From Pseudotabrizicola formosa (lineage in GTDB: Bacteria; Pseudomonadota; Alphaproteobacteria; Rhodobacterales; Rhodobacteraceae), in contig NZ_PJOM01000002.1 in the NCBI RefSeq assembly GCF_002900965.1, positions 1-64,000 of the forward strand: a stretch of DNA of 64,000 bases, in the 5' to 3' direction. The position numbers and the translations under genes were made by a program. Positions 1-8,621 of the stretch are shown in pieces. How positions within the stretch are numbered: the first letter of the stretch is position 1; the number at the start of each line of letters is the position of its first letter. The notes under the pieces are model-generated. The model ran no database searches. It was not told the DNA's origin and worked only from the letters and a program-made list of their open reading frames with translations.

Positions 1-366
1 GGGTTCTGTGATGGGCCTTATGGGAAATGGGGGGGCCGCCGCGCGGTAGGGCGGGGTTCACCCCGCCTTTGCGACCAAGGGCGGGGTGAACCCCGCCCTA
101 CCGCAAAATCCATATCGTCTGGTCATTCCAAGGGCAGGGAGGGTCGTTCCACCCGGCACTGGCGAGTTGACCCACCAATGCGCATCGCTTGCCAAATCAA
201 TTGCCGCCCCAAATCTTAACAAATCATGAATTCCAGAATCCTAACGCCTTGAAATCATGAAGCCCAACAGCTTGTAACACAGGGGGAAACCCTCACCGCC
301 CTTGCCTGATCCCGGGGAAGCGGCTAACACCCTCGCGACCCCCTTTTCAGCGATAGGCCGCCCCAA
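1..366. other. Gene-free leader upstream of proS
   Basis: No convincing coding sequence is visible here. The segment holds one large inverted repeat (43-104, listed separately), then unique sequence that becomes AT-richer at about 190-260, where a proS promoter could lie. I could not assign clear -35 and -10 hexamers. The first 40 bases may be the tail of a feature that starts outside the window. Confidence 0.6.
43..104. repeat. Palindromic REP-like element, copy 1
   Basis: Two perfectly complementary 25-base arms (43-67 and 80-104) flank a 12-base spacer. Each arm carries its own smaller palindrome, GGCGGGGT-TC-ACCCCGCC, so the element can fold as one long hairpin or as a two-headed structure. 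A second copy with 22-base arms of the same core lies at 6955-7013. It is intergenic and encodes nothing. A REP-type element is the most likely identity. Confidence 0.85.
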
Positions 367-1707
367 ATGCGTCTCTCCCGATACTTCCTCCCCGTCCTCA
401 AGGAAAACCCAGCCGAGGCGCAGATTGTCAGCCACCGCTACATGCTGCGGGCCGGCATGATCAAGCAGCAGGCGGCAGGCATCTATTCCTGGCTGCCGCT
501 GGGCTACCGGGTTCTGAAGCGGATCGAGCAGATCGTGCACGAAGAACAGGCCCGCGCCGGGCACATCCCCTTGCTGATGCCCACCCTGCAACCCGCCGAC
601 CTGTGGCGCGAAAGCGGGCGCTATGATGATTACGGGCAGGAAATGCTGCGCATCAAGGACAGGCATGACCGCGACATGCTGTTCGGCCCCACCAATGAAG
701 AGATGATCACCGACATCTTCCGCGCCCATGTCGGCAGCTACAAAGACCTGCCGATGACGCTCTACCACATCCAGTGGAAGTTCCGCGACGAGATGCGCCC
801 CCGTTTCGGCGTCATGCGCGGCCGCGAATTCCTGATGAAGGACGGCTACAACTTCGACATCGACAAGGACGCGGCGCTGCACGCCTACAACCGCCACATG
901 GTCAGCTATCTGCGGACCTATGAACGCATGGGCCTGACCGCGATCCCGATGCGCGCAGCCTCGGGCCCCATCGGCGGCGACAACACTCATGAATTCCTGG
1001 TGCTGGCCAGCACCGGCGAGTCCGAGGTGTTCTATGATGCCGCCGTGACCGACCTGAAACTGGGCGAACGCGAGGTCGATTTCGACAACCGTGACGAGGT
1101 GGCAGGCATCTGCAAGGAATTCACCACGCTTTACGCCCGCACCGACGAGACGCACGACGCCGCCTTGTTCGACCAGATCCCCGAAGAGCGCCGCAAGGTG
1201 GGCCGTGGGATTGAGGTCGGCCAGATCTTCTACTTCGGCACCAAATATTCCGAAGCCATGGGGGCCACGGTGGTGACGCCCGAAGGCACCAAAGTCCCGG
1301 TCGAGATGGGCAGCCACGGCATCGGCGTCAGCCGGCTCTTGGGGGCGATCATCGAGGCCAGCCATGACGACAAGGGCATCATATGGCCCGAAGGCGTCAC
1401 GCCCTTCCCGGTGGGGATCGTCAACCTCAAGCAAGGCGATGCCAGCACCGATCTGGCCTGCGAGGGATTGTACAAGGCCCTGGCCGCCAAGGGGCTGGAC
1501 GCTTTGTATGACGACCGTGAAGAGCGGGCGGGGGCGAAGTTTGCCACCATGGACCTGATCGGCTTGCCCTGGCGCATCACCGTGGGTCCGCGCGGGCTGG
1601 CCAATGGCGTGGTGGAACTGACCAGCCGCCGCACGGGCGAGTCCGAGGAAATGTCGGCAGAGGCTGCGGTTGACCGGATCGTGCAGATCTACGAGGGTCA
1701 TCGCTGA
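367..1707 (+). CDS. proS: Prolyl-tRNA synthetase (short, alphaproteobacterial type)
   Basis: The 446-residue cytoplasmic class II aminoacyl-tRNA synthetase charges tRNA-Pro with proline. The catalytic core is clear: motif 2 around [17 protein letters not shown] and motif 3 around [13 protein letters not shown], followed by an anticodon-binding domain with [13 protein letters not shown]. It lacks the roughly 180-residue editing insertion of the E. coli type (about 570 residues), as expected for the alphaproteobacterial short form, so Ala-tRNA-Pro must be cleared by a separate factor. The ATG at 367 begins the conserved [15 protein letters not shown] stretch. It is followed by a GC hairpin (1719-1737) and the ThuA-like gene. 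Confidence 0.97.
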   Translation: MRLSRYFLPVLKENPAEAQIVSHRYMLRAGMIKQQAAGIYSWLPLGYRVLKRIEQIVHEEQARAGHIPLLMPTLQPADLWRESGRYDDYGQEMLRIKDRHDRDMLFGPTNEEMITDIFRAHVGSYKDLPMTLYHIQWKFRDEMRPRFGVMRGREFLMKDGYNFDIDKDAALHAYNRHMVSYLRTYERMGLTAIPMRAASGPIGGDNTHEFLVLASTGESEVFYDAAVTDLKLGEREVDFDNRDEVAGICKEFTTLYARTDETHDAALFDQIPEERRKVGRGIEVGQIFYFGTKYSEAMGATVVTPEGTKVPVEMGSHGIGVSRLLGAIIEASHDDKGIIWPEGVTPFPVGIVNLKQGDASTDLACEGLYKALAAKGLDALYDDREERAGAKFATMDLIGLPWRITVGPRGLANGVVELTSRRTGESEEMSAEAAVDRIVQIYEGHR

Positions 1708-1718
1708 GGGCAACGGTC

Positions 1719-1806
1719 GGGGGGCTGTCGGCCCCCTAGCCCATCGGTCTCTCGACCTGATGGCGAAACCGACTGGCACCCCCGAAAGTATTTGGACCAA
1801 GATGAA
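1719..1806 (+). repeat. GC hairpin plus CCCCCGa..tATTTGGa intergenic element, copy 1
   Basis: A G6/C5 hairpin at 1719-1737 follows the proS stop. Some 40 bases later comes the block CACCCCCGAAAGTATTTGG (1777-1795), continuing as ACCAAGATGAA. Three degenerate relatives of the same two-part arrangement occur downstream of other genes, at 15731-15789, 31072-31124 and 62703-62752. The hairpin may help end proS transcription, but it has no T-tract. Confidence 0.5.
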
Positions 1807-1815
1807 GGGGCAAGG

Positions 1816-2466
1816 ATGGCACGCGCATTGATCACCTGGGGCGGATGGGACGGGCACCAGCCGGATGTTGTGGCAGCCTTGATCGCCGGGTGGCTGCGCG
1901 AGGCGGGGATGGAGGTGCAGGTCACCGACAGCCTGACCTGCTTTGACGATCCTGCTGCCTTGGCGGAACTGAGCCTGATTGTCCCGGTCTGGACCATGTC
2001 AGAGATCGGCAAGGAACAGGCAGAGCATGCCGCGGCGGCGGTGGCGGCGGGTGTGGGTCTGGCCGGCTGCCATGGCGGCATGTGCGACGCCTTCCGCACC
2101 TCCGTGACCTGGCAGTTCATGACCGGCGCGCAATGGGTGGCGCATCCGGGCGATGACGGGGTGCGCTATGCCGTGCGGATGGTCAGTGATGACGCGCTGG
2201 TGAAAGACATCGGCGATTTCGAGGTCGAGACCGAGCAATATTACCTGCACGTCGACCCGGCTGTGAAAGTGCATGCCGTCTGCGATTTCCCGGTGGTCGA
2301 GGGACCGCATTCCCCCAACGGGCCGGTGGCGATGCCGGTGGTCTATACCAAGCTCTGGGGGCAGGGGCGGGTGTATTACAATGCGCTGGGGCATCAGGCC
2401 AATGTCATCGACCATGGCCCGGCAGCCGAACTGATGAAGCGTGGCCTGCTCTGGGCCGCGCGCTGA
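1816..2466 (+). CDS. ThuA domain protein (trehalose-utilisation family)
   Basis: The 216-residue protein belongs to the ThuA/class I amidotransferase-like fold family. The features used are the N-terminal GGWDGHQPD segment, the central GLAGCHGGMCDAFR motif and a C-terminal region with VYTKLWGQGRVYYNALGHQ, typical of ThuA-like proteins tied to sugar metabolism. The biochemical reaction is not settled for the family. I chose the ATG at 1816 because conserved sequence starts there and an AAGG stretch lies just upstream; an in-frame ATG at 1792 only adds a non-conserved tail. No other sugar gene is adjacent, so context does not refine the role. Confidence 0.8.
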   Translation: MARALITWGGWDGHQPDVVAALIAGWLREAGMEVQVTDSLTCFDDPAALAELSLIVPVWTMSEIGKEQAEHAAAAVAAGVGLAGCHGGMCDAFRTSVTWQFMTGAQWVAHPGDDGVRYAVRMVSDDALVKDIGDFEVETEQYYLHVDPAVKVHAVCDFPVVEGPHSPNGPVAMPVVYTKLWGQGRVYYNALGHQANVIDHGPAAELMKRGLLWAAR

Positions 2467-2547
2467 CGCAACGTCAGACGCCGCACCGGATTGACCTTTC
2501 ACCCGGCAGGGCGATCTTGCAGCACTGCCTTTGCATCCGGACCCGTG

Positions 2548-3216
2548 ATGACCCTGCCGAGTGAACATCCCAGACTGATGAAGCGCCCTTTCACACTGGG
2601 GGAACTGGTGGCGGATGGGGTGGTGCATGCCCTTGCGCTGCTGGCCGGGATCATGGGATTTTCTGCCCTGCTGTATCACGTGCTGCGACAGGCCGACTTT
2701 GGCCTGTTTGCGGCGCTTGCTGTTTATGCCGCAGGATTTTTCCTGATGTTCGGCTTTTCACTGGCCTATAACATGGCCCCGCCTTCGGCCTTGAAATGGA
2801 TGCTGCGGCGGTTCGACCATTCGGCGATTTATGTCATGATTGCCGGGACCTACACCGCGATTTTGGCGCAGTTTGACCCTGGTGTGATGGTCTGGGTTCT
2901 GGGCGCGGTGGTCTGGGCCGGGGCGGTGCTGGGGGTGGTGGTCAAGCTGGCGCTGCCGGGGCGGTATGACCGGCTTTCGGTGGTGGCCTATATCGCCTTG
3001 GGATGGATGGGCGTCCTGGCGATCGGGCCTGCGCGGGCCTCCTTGCCGGATGTGTCGCTTTGGCTGATTGTGCTGGGTGGCATCACCTATGTCGGCGGGG
3101 TGGCGTTTTACAAATGGCACCGGCTGCGGTTTCACAATGCCATCTGGCATTTGTGCGTGGCGGTTGCAGCCGGGCTGCACTTTAGCGCGATTGCCATCGC
3201 TGTTGGCCAGGGCTGA
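2548..3216 (+). CDS. Hemolysin III family (YqfA/PAQR-like) membrane protein
   Basis: The 222-residue integral membrane protein has about seven hydrophobic segments. The family signature includes HALALLAGIMGFSALL near the N-terminus, FSLAYNM and RRFDHSAIYVMIAGTYT in the middle, and FYKWHRLRFHNAIWHL at the C-terminus. The conserved His and Asp residues of the PAQR/hemolysin III fold are present. Despite the name, most members are probably not toxins; membrane-fluidity sensing or hydrolase activity has been proposed. The ATG at 2548 starts closest to the conserved region; an upstream in-frame ATG at 2491 adds about 19 unconserved residues. Confidence 0.88.
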   Translation: MTLPSEHPRLMKRPFTLGELVADGVVHALALLAGIMGFSALLYHVLRQADFGLFAALAVYAAGFFLMFGFSLAYNMAPPSALKWMLRRFDHSAIYVMIAGTYTAILAQFDPGVMVWVLGAVVWAGAVLGVVVKLALPGRYDRLSVVAYIALGWMGVLAIGPARASLPDVSLWLIVLGGITYVGGVAFYKWHRLRFHNAIWHLCVAVAAGLHFSAIAIAVGQG

Positions 3217-3307
3217 TCCCGCCGAAGTGAGACCGGGTCATCTTGGCCTGGCTTGACGCGGGCAACGGCAACAGACACTGTCCGCGCAAAATACAAAGCG
3301 AGCAGAC

Positions 3308-4591
3308 ATGCCCCAGACCGCCCCCTTTTCCCGCTTTGAACGGATGATCGCCTGGCGCTATCTGCGCGCCAAACGCGCTGAAGGCGGGGTCAGCGTGATG
3401 ACCTGGATCAGCCTGATCGGCATCACCTTGGCGGTCTTTGCGCTGATCGCCACGCTGGCGGTGCGGGCGGGCTTTCGCGCGGAATTTGTCGATACCATTC
3501 TGGGGGCCAATGCCCATGTGACGGTCTATTCGGCAGGCCGGGCGGATGAAAATGGCAATCTGGTCAAGGGCTTTGCGGAATATGAGGCGCTGTCGCAGGC
3601 GCTTGCCGCCGTGCCGGGGGTGACTCGCGCCGCACCGATGATCCGCGGGCAGGTCATGGTGTCAAGCCAGGGGGCCACCAATGGGGCCGAGGTCTACGGG
3701 CTGTCGGAAGACGATCTGAAATCCATCCCGCGTATCGGCCTTGGCGCGCAGGCCGAAGGCGATATCGACCGGTTTGACGAAGGGATCGCCATCGGCTCGG
3801 TGCTGGCGCGCGAGTTGGGGGTGACAGTGGGCGACCGCATCCGCGTGATCTCGCCCGATGGGGTCAGGACGGCTTTTGGCACCAGCCCGAGGGTGAATGC
3901 CTATGAGGTGGTCTATGTCTTCACTGCCGGGCGCTATGACATAGATCGCACACGGCTTTACATGCCCTTTGCCGAGGCGCAGAGCTATTTCAACCGCGAA
4001 GGCCTGGCGGATGAATTCGAGGTGATGGTTGATCAGCCCGATGATGTGGACCGCTATGCAGCACCCTTGCTGCAGGCGGGGGGCGATGATGCGATTTTGT
4101 GGACATGGCGCGACTCGTCCGGGGCCTTCCTGCGGGCTTTGGATGTGGAGGACAACATCATGTTCGTGATCCTGTCCATTCTGGTCCTGATCGCCACGAT
4201 GAACATCATTTCCGGTCTGATCATGTTGGTAAAGAACAAGGGCCGCGACATCGGCATCCTGCGCACCATTGGCCTGACCGAAGGATCGGTTCTGCGGATT
4301 TTCTTTATGTGCGGGGCGTTTACCGGCATTGTCGGTACGGTGCTTGGCGTGGTTCTGGGGTGCCTGTTTGCGCTCTACATCGACCCGCTGTTTTCGGCGG
4401 TGAATTACCTTGCCGGGGGTGGGGTCTGGGACCCGTCGATCCGGGGGATCTATGCGTTGCCGGCCAAGCTGCAATGGGCGGATGTGCTGTCGGCCGTGTC
4501 CTTGTCGCTCGGGCTGTCGTTCATTGTCACGATCTTTCCGGCACGGCGCGCGGCCCGGATGAACCCGGTGGAGGCGCTTCGCTATGAGTGA
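3308..4591 (+). CDS. lolC: Lipoprotein-releasing ABC transporter permease LolC/LolE
   Basis: The 427-residue inner-membrane permease, with the adjacent ATPase, extracts outer-membrane lipoproteins and hands them to LolA. An N-terminal membrane segment (residues ~25-50, after [13 protein letters not shown]) is followed by a large periplasmic domain and three C-terminal FtsX-type helices (from about residue 280). The N-terminal [19 protein letters not shown] is typical of the LolC/E family. Only one permease gene is present, as in many alphaproteobacteria, so it probably works as a homodimer (LolF-like); the LolC versus LolE label is therefore nominal. It overlaps lolD by 8 bases. Confidence 0.93.
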   Translation: MPQTAPFSRFERMIAWRYLRAKRAEGGVSVMTWISLIGITLAVFALIATLAVRAGFRAEFVDTILGANAHVTVYSAGRADENGNLVKGFAEYEALSQALAAVPGVTRAAPMIRGQVMVSSQGATNGAEVYGLSEDDLKSIPRIGLGAQAEGDIDRFDEGIAIGSVLARELGVTVGDRIRVISPDGVRTAFGTSPRVNAYEVVYVFTAGRYDIDRTRLYMPFAEAQSYFNREGLADEFEVMVDQPDDVDRYAAPLLQAGGDDAILWTWRDSSGAFLRALDVEDNIMFVILSILVLIATMNIISGLIMLVKNKGRDIGILRTIGLTEGSVLRIFFMCGAFTGIVGTVLGVVLGCLFALYIDPLFSAVNYLAGGGVWDPSIRGIYALPAKLQWADVLSAVSLSLGLSFIVTIFPARRAARMNPVEALRYE

Positions 4592-5261
4592 TCTGGCGCT
4601 GGATCTGCAAGGCATCGAGAAGACCTATAACAAGGGCAAACCATCCGAGGTGATGGTGCTGCGCGGCGCAACGCTGTCGGTGAAACCGGGTGAGGTGGTG
4701 GCTTTGGTTGCCCCTTCGGGGGCGGGGAAATCGACCTTGCTGCATATTGCCGGGCTGCTGGACACGCCGGATGTGGGGCAGGTCCGGCTGAACGGGCGCG
4801 ATATGGACGGGCTGGCCGACAAGGCGCACACCGAAGTGCGGCGCGCGGATGTGGGCTTCATCTATCAGTTTCACCATCTGCTGCCCGAGTTTTCGGCGCT
4901 GGAAAATATCGTTATTCCTCAACTGGCTAATGGTGCCGACGAGGCCGCGGCGCGGGCGCGGGCGATGGATTTGCTGGCCCGCGTCGGGGTGGGGCCACGG
5001 GCAGATCACCGCCCCGCGGCGCTGTCGGGCGGTGAGCAGCAGCGGGTGGCCTTCTGCCGCGCCATGGCCAACGCGCCGCGCCTGTTGCTGGCGGATGAGC
5101 CGACGGGCAACCTTGACCCTGCAACCTCGGATCAGGTGTTTGCTGCGCTGATGGATCTGGTGCGTGCCACTGGCCTTTCGGCGCTGATCGCGACCCATAA
5201 CATGGAGTTGGCCGCGCGGATGGACCGGATTGTGCGGCTGGATCAGGGGCGGGTGGTCTAA
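4584..5261 (+). CDS. lolD: Lipoprotein-releasing system ATP-binding protein LolD
   Basis: The 225-residue ABC ATPase powers lipoprotein release. It shows Walker [10 protein letters not shown], a Q-loop at [10 protein letters not shown], the ABC signature [11 protein letters not shown], Walker [13 protein letters not shown] and the switch histidine in IATHNMEL. Its start lies inside the 3' end of the permease gene (8-base overlap), so the two are translationally coupled. The length matches the family. With lnt at 32705 the window holds both lipoprotein maturation and release functions. Confidence 0.95.
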   Translation: MSDLALDLQGIEKTYNKGKPSEVMVLRGATLSVKPGEVVALVAPSGAGKSTLLHIAGLLDTPDVGQVRLNGRDMDGLADKAHTEVRRADVGFIYQFHHLLPEFSALENIVIPQLANGADEAAARARAMDLLARVGVGPRADHRPAALSGGEQQRVAFCRAMANAPRLLLADEPTGNLDPATSDQVFAALMDLVRATGLSALIATHNMELAARMDRIVRLDQGRVV

Positions 5262-5320
5262 GCGCTTGTGCCGGGGCGCGTGCCCTGTCACCATGCGGCA
5301 AAGTCCCAAAGGAGGCCGCC

Positions 5321-5734
5321 ATGGCGCAGCCCTTGCCCATTTTCTCGCTGTTTGCAGCCCTTGGTCTGGGGGCCTGCGTGTTTGCCACCGCGCCCGATCC
5401 GGTGCCGAGCGGGGCACAGGATTTTGCCGATTTTTGTGCGGGATGCCATGGGCTTAGTGGCAAGGGCGACGGGGAACTGGCTGGCAGATTGGCGCGGCGT
5501 CCGGCCGACCTGACCCTGCTGGCGCGCCGCAATGGCGGGACCTTCCCGACCACGCCGGTGATGGCCAAGATCTGGGGCTATACCGGTGGCAAGGGCAGTG
5601 ATGTGATGCCGAACTTCGGCCCGCTGCTGGACAGTGAGCTGGTTCCCTATGACGGTGGCGATGGCATCCAGACACCGACGCCGGTGCGGCTGGTGCAGAT
5701 TGCCGAGCATCTGAAAACCATTCAGATCAAGTAG
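5321..5734 (+). CDS. Class I-like c-type cytochrome, predicted lipoprotein
   Basis: The 137-residue exported protein has a single haem-binding motif CAGCH at about residue 43 and a downstream Met that could be the sixth ligand (DVMPNFGPLL). The signal sequence ends in LGLGAC, a lipobox, so the mature protein is probably lipid-anchored at Cys19 on the periplasmic side. The start has a perfect AGGAGG ribosome-binding site at 5310-5315. The redox partner cannot be told from context. The next gene is convergent with no spacer, the DUF1194 stop lying directly after this gene's stop. Confidence 0.85.
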   Translation: MAQPLPIFSLFAALGLGACVFATAPDPVPSGAQDFADFCAGCHGLSGKGDGELAGRLARRPADLTLLARRNGGTFPTTPVMAKIWGYTGGKGSDVMPNFGPLLDSELVPYDGGDGIQTPTPVRLVQIAEHLKTIQIK

Positions 5735-6427
5735 TTATGGGCCGGTTGCCTGCGCGGTTTGCGTGGCCACCGGCGCGCCCGCGATTTCCAGCACCAGCTT
5801 GCGGCGGACGGCTTCGGCGAAGGTGTCGCGGCTGGTGGCGGCGACCACAAAGGCACCGGGGCCGCCGATGATCTGATCCTCATAGGCCTGTGCCAGATCT
5901 TGGGCGCGGCCGTCGCGCAGGATGGGGAGGCCGTTGATGGTGATGCCCGCCGCCAGCACCTCGGCCCGCGCATCGCTGATGCGGGGGCCGGAGAAGTTTC
6001 CGACAGAATCCCCTGAAAAATCAATGACCTGACGCAGGCTGGTGATCTGGTTGTCCTCGATCAGGCGCTTGCCTTCCAAGAGTGCCGCACCAATGGCATT
6101 GCGGCCATAGGCCAGGCGCGGCGGTTCCAGCAGGCGGGCGGCGAAGGTCTGCGCCGCCGTCTCTCCGTCGATCACCGTCCAGTCGACCACCACCATCTGA
6201 TTGGCGGCCCATTCGACATAAGTGACCGCAATCGTGCCGGTGAGTGTGGAAGAAATCGCATATAAAACATCGGGATGCGTGATGGCAGTGGCATAGCCTT
6301 GACGCTGGAATTCCACCTCTTCCTGATCAATCGAGCCGGAGGCATCGGCCAAAAGCACCAGTTCCAGATCCACCTCTTGCGCGAGGGCGGGCAGGGGGAA
6401 GAACAGGAGGGGGAGGAACCATCGCAT
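5735..6427 (-). CDS. DUF1194 protein (von Willebrand A-like, exported)
   Basis: The 230-residue protein has a cleavable signal peptide (MRWFLPLLFFPLPALA) and a VWA-like domain starting at about residue 20. The metal-ion-dependent adhesion motif DASGSID (residues ~29-35) is followed by a conserved DFSGDSVGN segment. The DUF1194 family is common in Rhodobacterales and has no assigned function; a periplasmic binding or adhesion role is inferred from the VWA fold only. It is convergent with the cytochrome gene. A 33-bp repeat lies upstream at 6528-6560. Confidence 0.85.
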   Translation of the reverse strand: MRWFLPLLFFPLPALAQEVDLELVLLADASGSIDQEEVEFQRQGYATAITHPDVLYAISSTLTGTIAVTYVEWAANQMVVVDWTVIDGETAAQTFAARLLEPPRLAYGRNAIGAALLEGKRLIEDNQITSLRQVIDFSGDSVGNFSGPRISDARAEVLAAGITINGLPILRDGRAQDLAQAYEDQIIGGPGAFVVAATSRDTFAEAVRRKLVLEIAGAPVATQTAQATGP

Positions 6428-6506
6428 GGCAAAGCCTAGCGCGGATGGCGGACGGGTGGCATCACGATGGCGTGGGTGAAATGCGCGTCAAATGGCGCGA
6501 AAACGG

Positions 6507-6560
6507 GTCTGGTTTGCGTATGGCACGCGTCTGGTTTGCGTATGGCTTACGTCATGACGT
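6507..6560. repeat. 33-bp exact intergenic repeat, copy 1, with a partial duplicate
   Basis: The 33 bases at 6528-6560 are identical to 36329-36361, 30 kb away. The repeat ends in the perfect 12-base palindrome ACGTCATGACGT and contains CGTA-TGGCT-TACG. Just upstream, 6507-6524 repeats the first 18 bases (GTCTGGTTTGCGTATGGC). It sits between the starts and ends of two minus-strand genes. A regulator-binding site or a small mobile repeat is possible. Confidence 0.75.
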
Positions 6561-6601
6561 TGGCGCCGCTGGCGGGGACGCCCCCCGCCGGGGCGCCAAG
6601 G

Positions 6602-6736
6602 CTATTGCTTGACCCGTTTGCCGGCAATCGTGGTGCCATCCTTGGACAGCCCGGCATTGGCGGTGGCCAGCACCTTGACGACCTCTTTCTTCGGCTTCTT
6701 GGTTTCCTTGTTGCCCTTGTTCTTTTCCTTGCCCAT
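6602..6736 (-). CDS. Small lysine-rich protein, 44 residues, unknown function
   Basis: This short reading frame encodes a very basic protein: 14 of 44 residues are Lys, with clusters KEKNKGNKETKKPKKE near the N-terminus and KRVKQ at the end. The middle (VLATANAGLSKDGTTIAG) is not low-complexity. An AAAGGA ribosome-binding site lies about eight bases upstream of the ATG, which favours real translation. A nucleic-acid or ribosome-associated role is a guess from charge alone. The frame stays open upstream of this ATG, but the extra residues are proline-rich and look non-coding. Confidence 0.55.
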   Translation of the reverse strand: MGKEKNKGNKETKKPKKEVVKVLATANAGLSKDGTTIAGKRVKQ

Positions 6737-6954
6737 GGCGCGGTTCCTTTGTGCCGGGGTACCCGCCAGCCCATGCCGGGGGGATCGCTGCCTGCCAGGG
6801 GCCGGGGGCCACAGTGCGGAAGGCATCAGGGGCGGTCCCAATGGGGCGGAGCCTCTGGGGGCAGGATGGGCGCTTGGCGGGGGGAAGGCAAGGGGGGTGG
6901 GGAGCAGGTTGGGTGGATCGTTTGACCGGGGCACGCCCGGGCGAGGGGCATGAG

Positions 6955-7013
6955 GTAGGGCGGGGTTCACCCCGCCGATGTGGCGCGGGGCGGCGGGGTG
7001 AACCCCGCCCTAC
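6955..7013. repeat. Palindromic REP-like element, copy 2
   Basis: The two 22-base arms (6955-6976 and 6992-7013) are perfect complements, have the same core as 43-104 and flank a 15-base spacer of different sequence. The right arm contains the stop codon (7010-7012, minus strand) of the AT-rich PIN-like gene, so the repeat forms that gene's 3' end. Confidence 0.85.
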
Positions 7014-7849
7014 GCTTGAGCTGAAACTAACGCGCACTTTCGTTCGAGTTGCCAGTAATCATTGAGCAAGCGGAAACGTCGCAGAGTGGCCTTGTCGGTG
7101 GTTAAGAAATACTGGCAGTGCAATCCAAACATAACGTGCAGACAGTCAACATAGCCATTTACTGCGGCCTTTCTTGACTTGTCGTCATTCGTAGAAAGAA
7201 TTCCTTTGTCGCTCCCCATCTGAAGAACTCCAAGTAGCATTGCGGCTAGCTGAACTTGTTCTGGTCTTGGTACCTTGTCTGGGAAGTAGTATTTTAGTTC
7301 GAGGTAAAGGTCGGGATGCTGGTCGAATATTGACCGAAGTGTGAAATCTTGTTTCTGGCTCCAGCACTTCGTTGCCCTTTGCAGTTCGATGTGCCATTGC
7401 TCAGACTTCTGATACTTCAGTGGTTGAAGAGTTTGGTCCGATACCAAAGATTCGACAATAAGTTGGGTAGTGCCTGCATTGTCTTTGTCGGCATTAAGCA
7501 AAGCCGACAACTGATTATGCAACACGTCGAATAAACTTTGAGCACCACCTCCATTGACAAATCTATAGGCGCTCGCCATGATTTCTAGTTCAAGGGGCTC
7601 AATTTTTCTCATTAAATCAATTGCGTTAGCCTCGGTGGAGAGAATTCGATCTGAATCGCGGTAATAGTAGAGCGCCCGAATATCATTGAGCGTTCTCAAT
7701 TCTCCTTCACCTAGGTCGGTTCTATCATTTAGCAGATCAAACAACGTGGCTTCTGAATAGCAAATTTGGAAATAGTCGCTAAGACTGTTAAGGTCAAATG
7801 CCCCTAGCGCGCCCTTGTCAAGGTAAAGGGTCGGTTTTAATTCTATCAT
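7010..7849 (-). CDS. Putative PIN-like nuclease domain protein, AT-rich
   Basis: The 279-residue protein is not one I recognise by name. It reads like a PIN-type ribonuclease: an N-terminal LYLDKGALGAF with a candidate metal-binding Asp, an early acidic SEATLFDLL, and near the C-terminus YVDCLHVMFGLHCQYFLTTD, matching the usual D..H......C..F.T.D pattern of PIN domains. Base composition is visibly lower in GC than its neighbours and codon choice differs, which suggests recent transfer. Its stop codon lies inside a REP-like palindrome. It sits beside a HigBA-type pair, fitting a small defence or stress islet. Molecular function is inferred from motifs only. Confidence 0.6.
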   Translation of the reverse strand: MIELKPTLYLDKGALGAFDLNSLSDYFQICYSEATLFDLLNDRTDLGEGELRTLNDIRALYYYRDSDRILSTEANAIDLMRKIEPLELEIMASAYRFVNGGGAQSLFDVLHNQLSALLNADKDNAGTTQLIVESLVSDQTLQPLKYQKSEQWHIELQRATKCWSQKQDFTLRSIFDQHPDLYLELKYYFPDKVPRPEQVQLAAMLLGVLQMGSDKGILSTNDDKSRKAAVNGYVDCLHVMFGLHCQYFLTTDKATLRRFRLLNDYWQLERKCALVSAQA

Positions 7850-7907
7850 TCGGCACCTATCTTAAGAGATCACCATGCCACCACGTCCTGTCATCTTAGC
7901 ACGGCGC

Positions 7908-7964
7908 ATCCCTCACACAACTGTGCGTTCTCATGAATGTACTGCAACTTCCGTTCCGGTTTTT
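7908..7964 (-). pseudogene. Decayed copy of the 3' end of parE
   Basis: On the minus strand this stretch reads KPERKLQYIHENAQLCE, matching the ParE C-terminus KPELRFQYIQENARFVE (10 of 17 identical). At DNA level 7926-7965 matches 8688-8727 at 31 of 40 positions. The flanking CCCTCACACA (7909-7918), which spans the parE stop region, recurs at 8655-8664. The copy carries an approximately 16-base deletion relative to parE. It lies in the same orientation as parE, directly beyond the antitoxin gene. Confidence 0.65.
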
Positions 7965-7992
7965 GCAAATCAGAAGTTCGTCCACACCACTT

Positions 7993-8286
7993 CTAAACCA
8001 ACACCCGCTGCACAATCCCCGGCTCTTTCTCGATCAACGCGAGCAGCACGCGGGCCGGGCCGTCGGGTTTGCGGCGGTTGTGTTCCCAGTTCAGCAGGGT
8101 GGCTTTCTTGACGCCGATGGAGCGGGCGAAGTCGGCCTGGCTGAGACCGGTTTGGGCGCGGATGGCGCGGACATCGGGTGTGGGCACTTCGATGTGATGG
8201 ACAATTGCGCCGGTGTCTTCGCCCTGTGCATGGGCGATGGCTTCAAGGAGGCCCCGTTCGATCCGCTTGAACGCTTCGCTGGTCAT
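7993..8286 (-). CDS. HigA/NadS-like antitoxin, XRE-type helix-turn-helix
   Basis: The 97-residue DNA-binding antitoxin has a helix-turn-helix of the XRE type at about residues 38-92 (RAQTGLSQADFARSIGV, then KKATLLNWEHNRRKP), preceded by an N-terminal toxin-binding segment. It is encoded directly after the toxin gene with a 4-base ATGA overlap, the reversed order usual for HigBA-type systems. The complex probably represses its own operon through the inverted repeat at 8622-8651. The length is normal for the NadS/HigA family. Confidence 0.85.
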   Translation of the reverse strand: MTSEAFKRIERGLLEAIAHAQGEDTGAIVHHIEVPTPDVRAIRAQTGLSQADFARSIGVKKATLLNWEHNRRKPDGPARVLLALIEKEPGIVQRVLV

Positions 8287-8618
8287 GTCCGCTTTCCGTA
8301 ATGTGCGGCGAGCACGTCGCCGAGTTTCAACAGTGCTGCCAGTTCAGGGGCCGACAGGTTGGCCTTTTCGCTTTTGGCAGAGACCGCCAGCAGAATCACC
8401 GGGCCGGTGGTTGGGCGGTAGAAATGGATGGTTCGAAATCCGCCGCTCTTTCCCCCGCCAGCCCTGCCGAAGCGCAGTTTCCGAAGGCCGCCACCCAAGG
8501 ACACGCCAGCCTCTGGGTTTGCGGCGAGGGTGTCGACCAGTTCAGCACGTTCGGCGTCGGTGATGACACCTTTGGCCTGACGCAGAAATTCGTCCAGTTC
8601 GATAACCGTCGTCAGCAT
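8283..8618 (-). CDS. RelE/HigB-type toxin
   Basis: The 111-residue toxin of a type II toxin-antitoxin pair belongs to the RelE/HigB-like RNase fold, predicted to cut mRNA on the ribosome. Family features are GGLRKLRFGRAGGGKSGGFRTIHF in the centre and the following hydrophobic strand PVILLAVSAKSEK ahead of the C-terminal helix. It is transcribed first in the operon. The ATG at 8618 lies only a few bases from the operator-like repeat, so the leader is very short. Functional toxicity cannot be judged from sequence. Confidence 0.85.
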   Translation of the reverse strand: MLTTVIELDEFLRQAKGVITDAERAELVDTLAANPEAGVSLGGGLRKLRFGRAGGGKSGGFRTIHFYRPTTGPVILLAVSAKSEKANLSAPELAALLKLGDVLAAHYGKRT

Positions 8619-8621
8619 CTA

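Noticed and set aside
43-104. Possible single CRISPR repeat or tRNA-like hairpin
   Set aside because: There is no periodic spacing or second unit nearby; the perfect 25-base arms fit a REP-like palindrome.
7993-8618. Reading the pair as an ordinary RelBE with the antitoxin first
   Set aside because: The toxin gene is transcribed first and the antitoxin is XRE-type, which is the HigBA/NadS-like arrangement.
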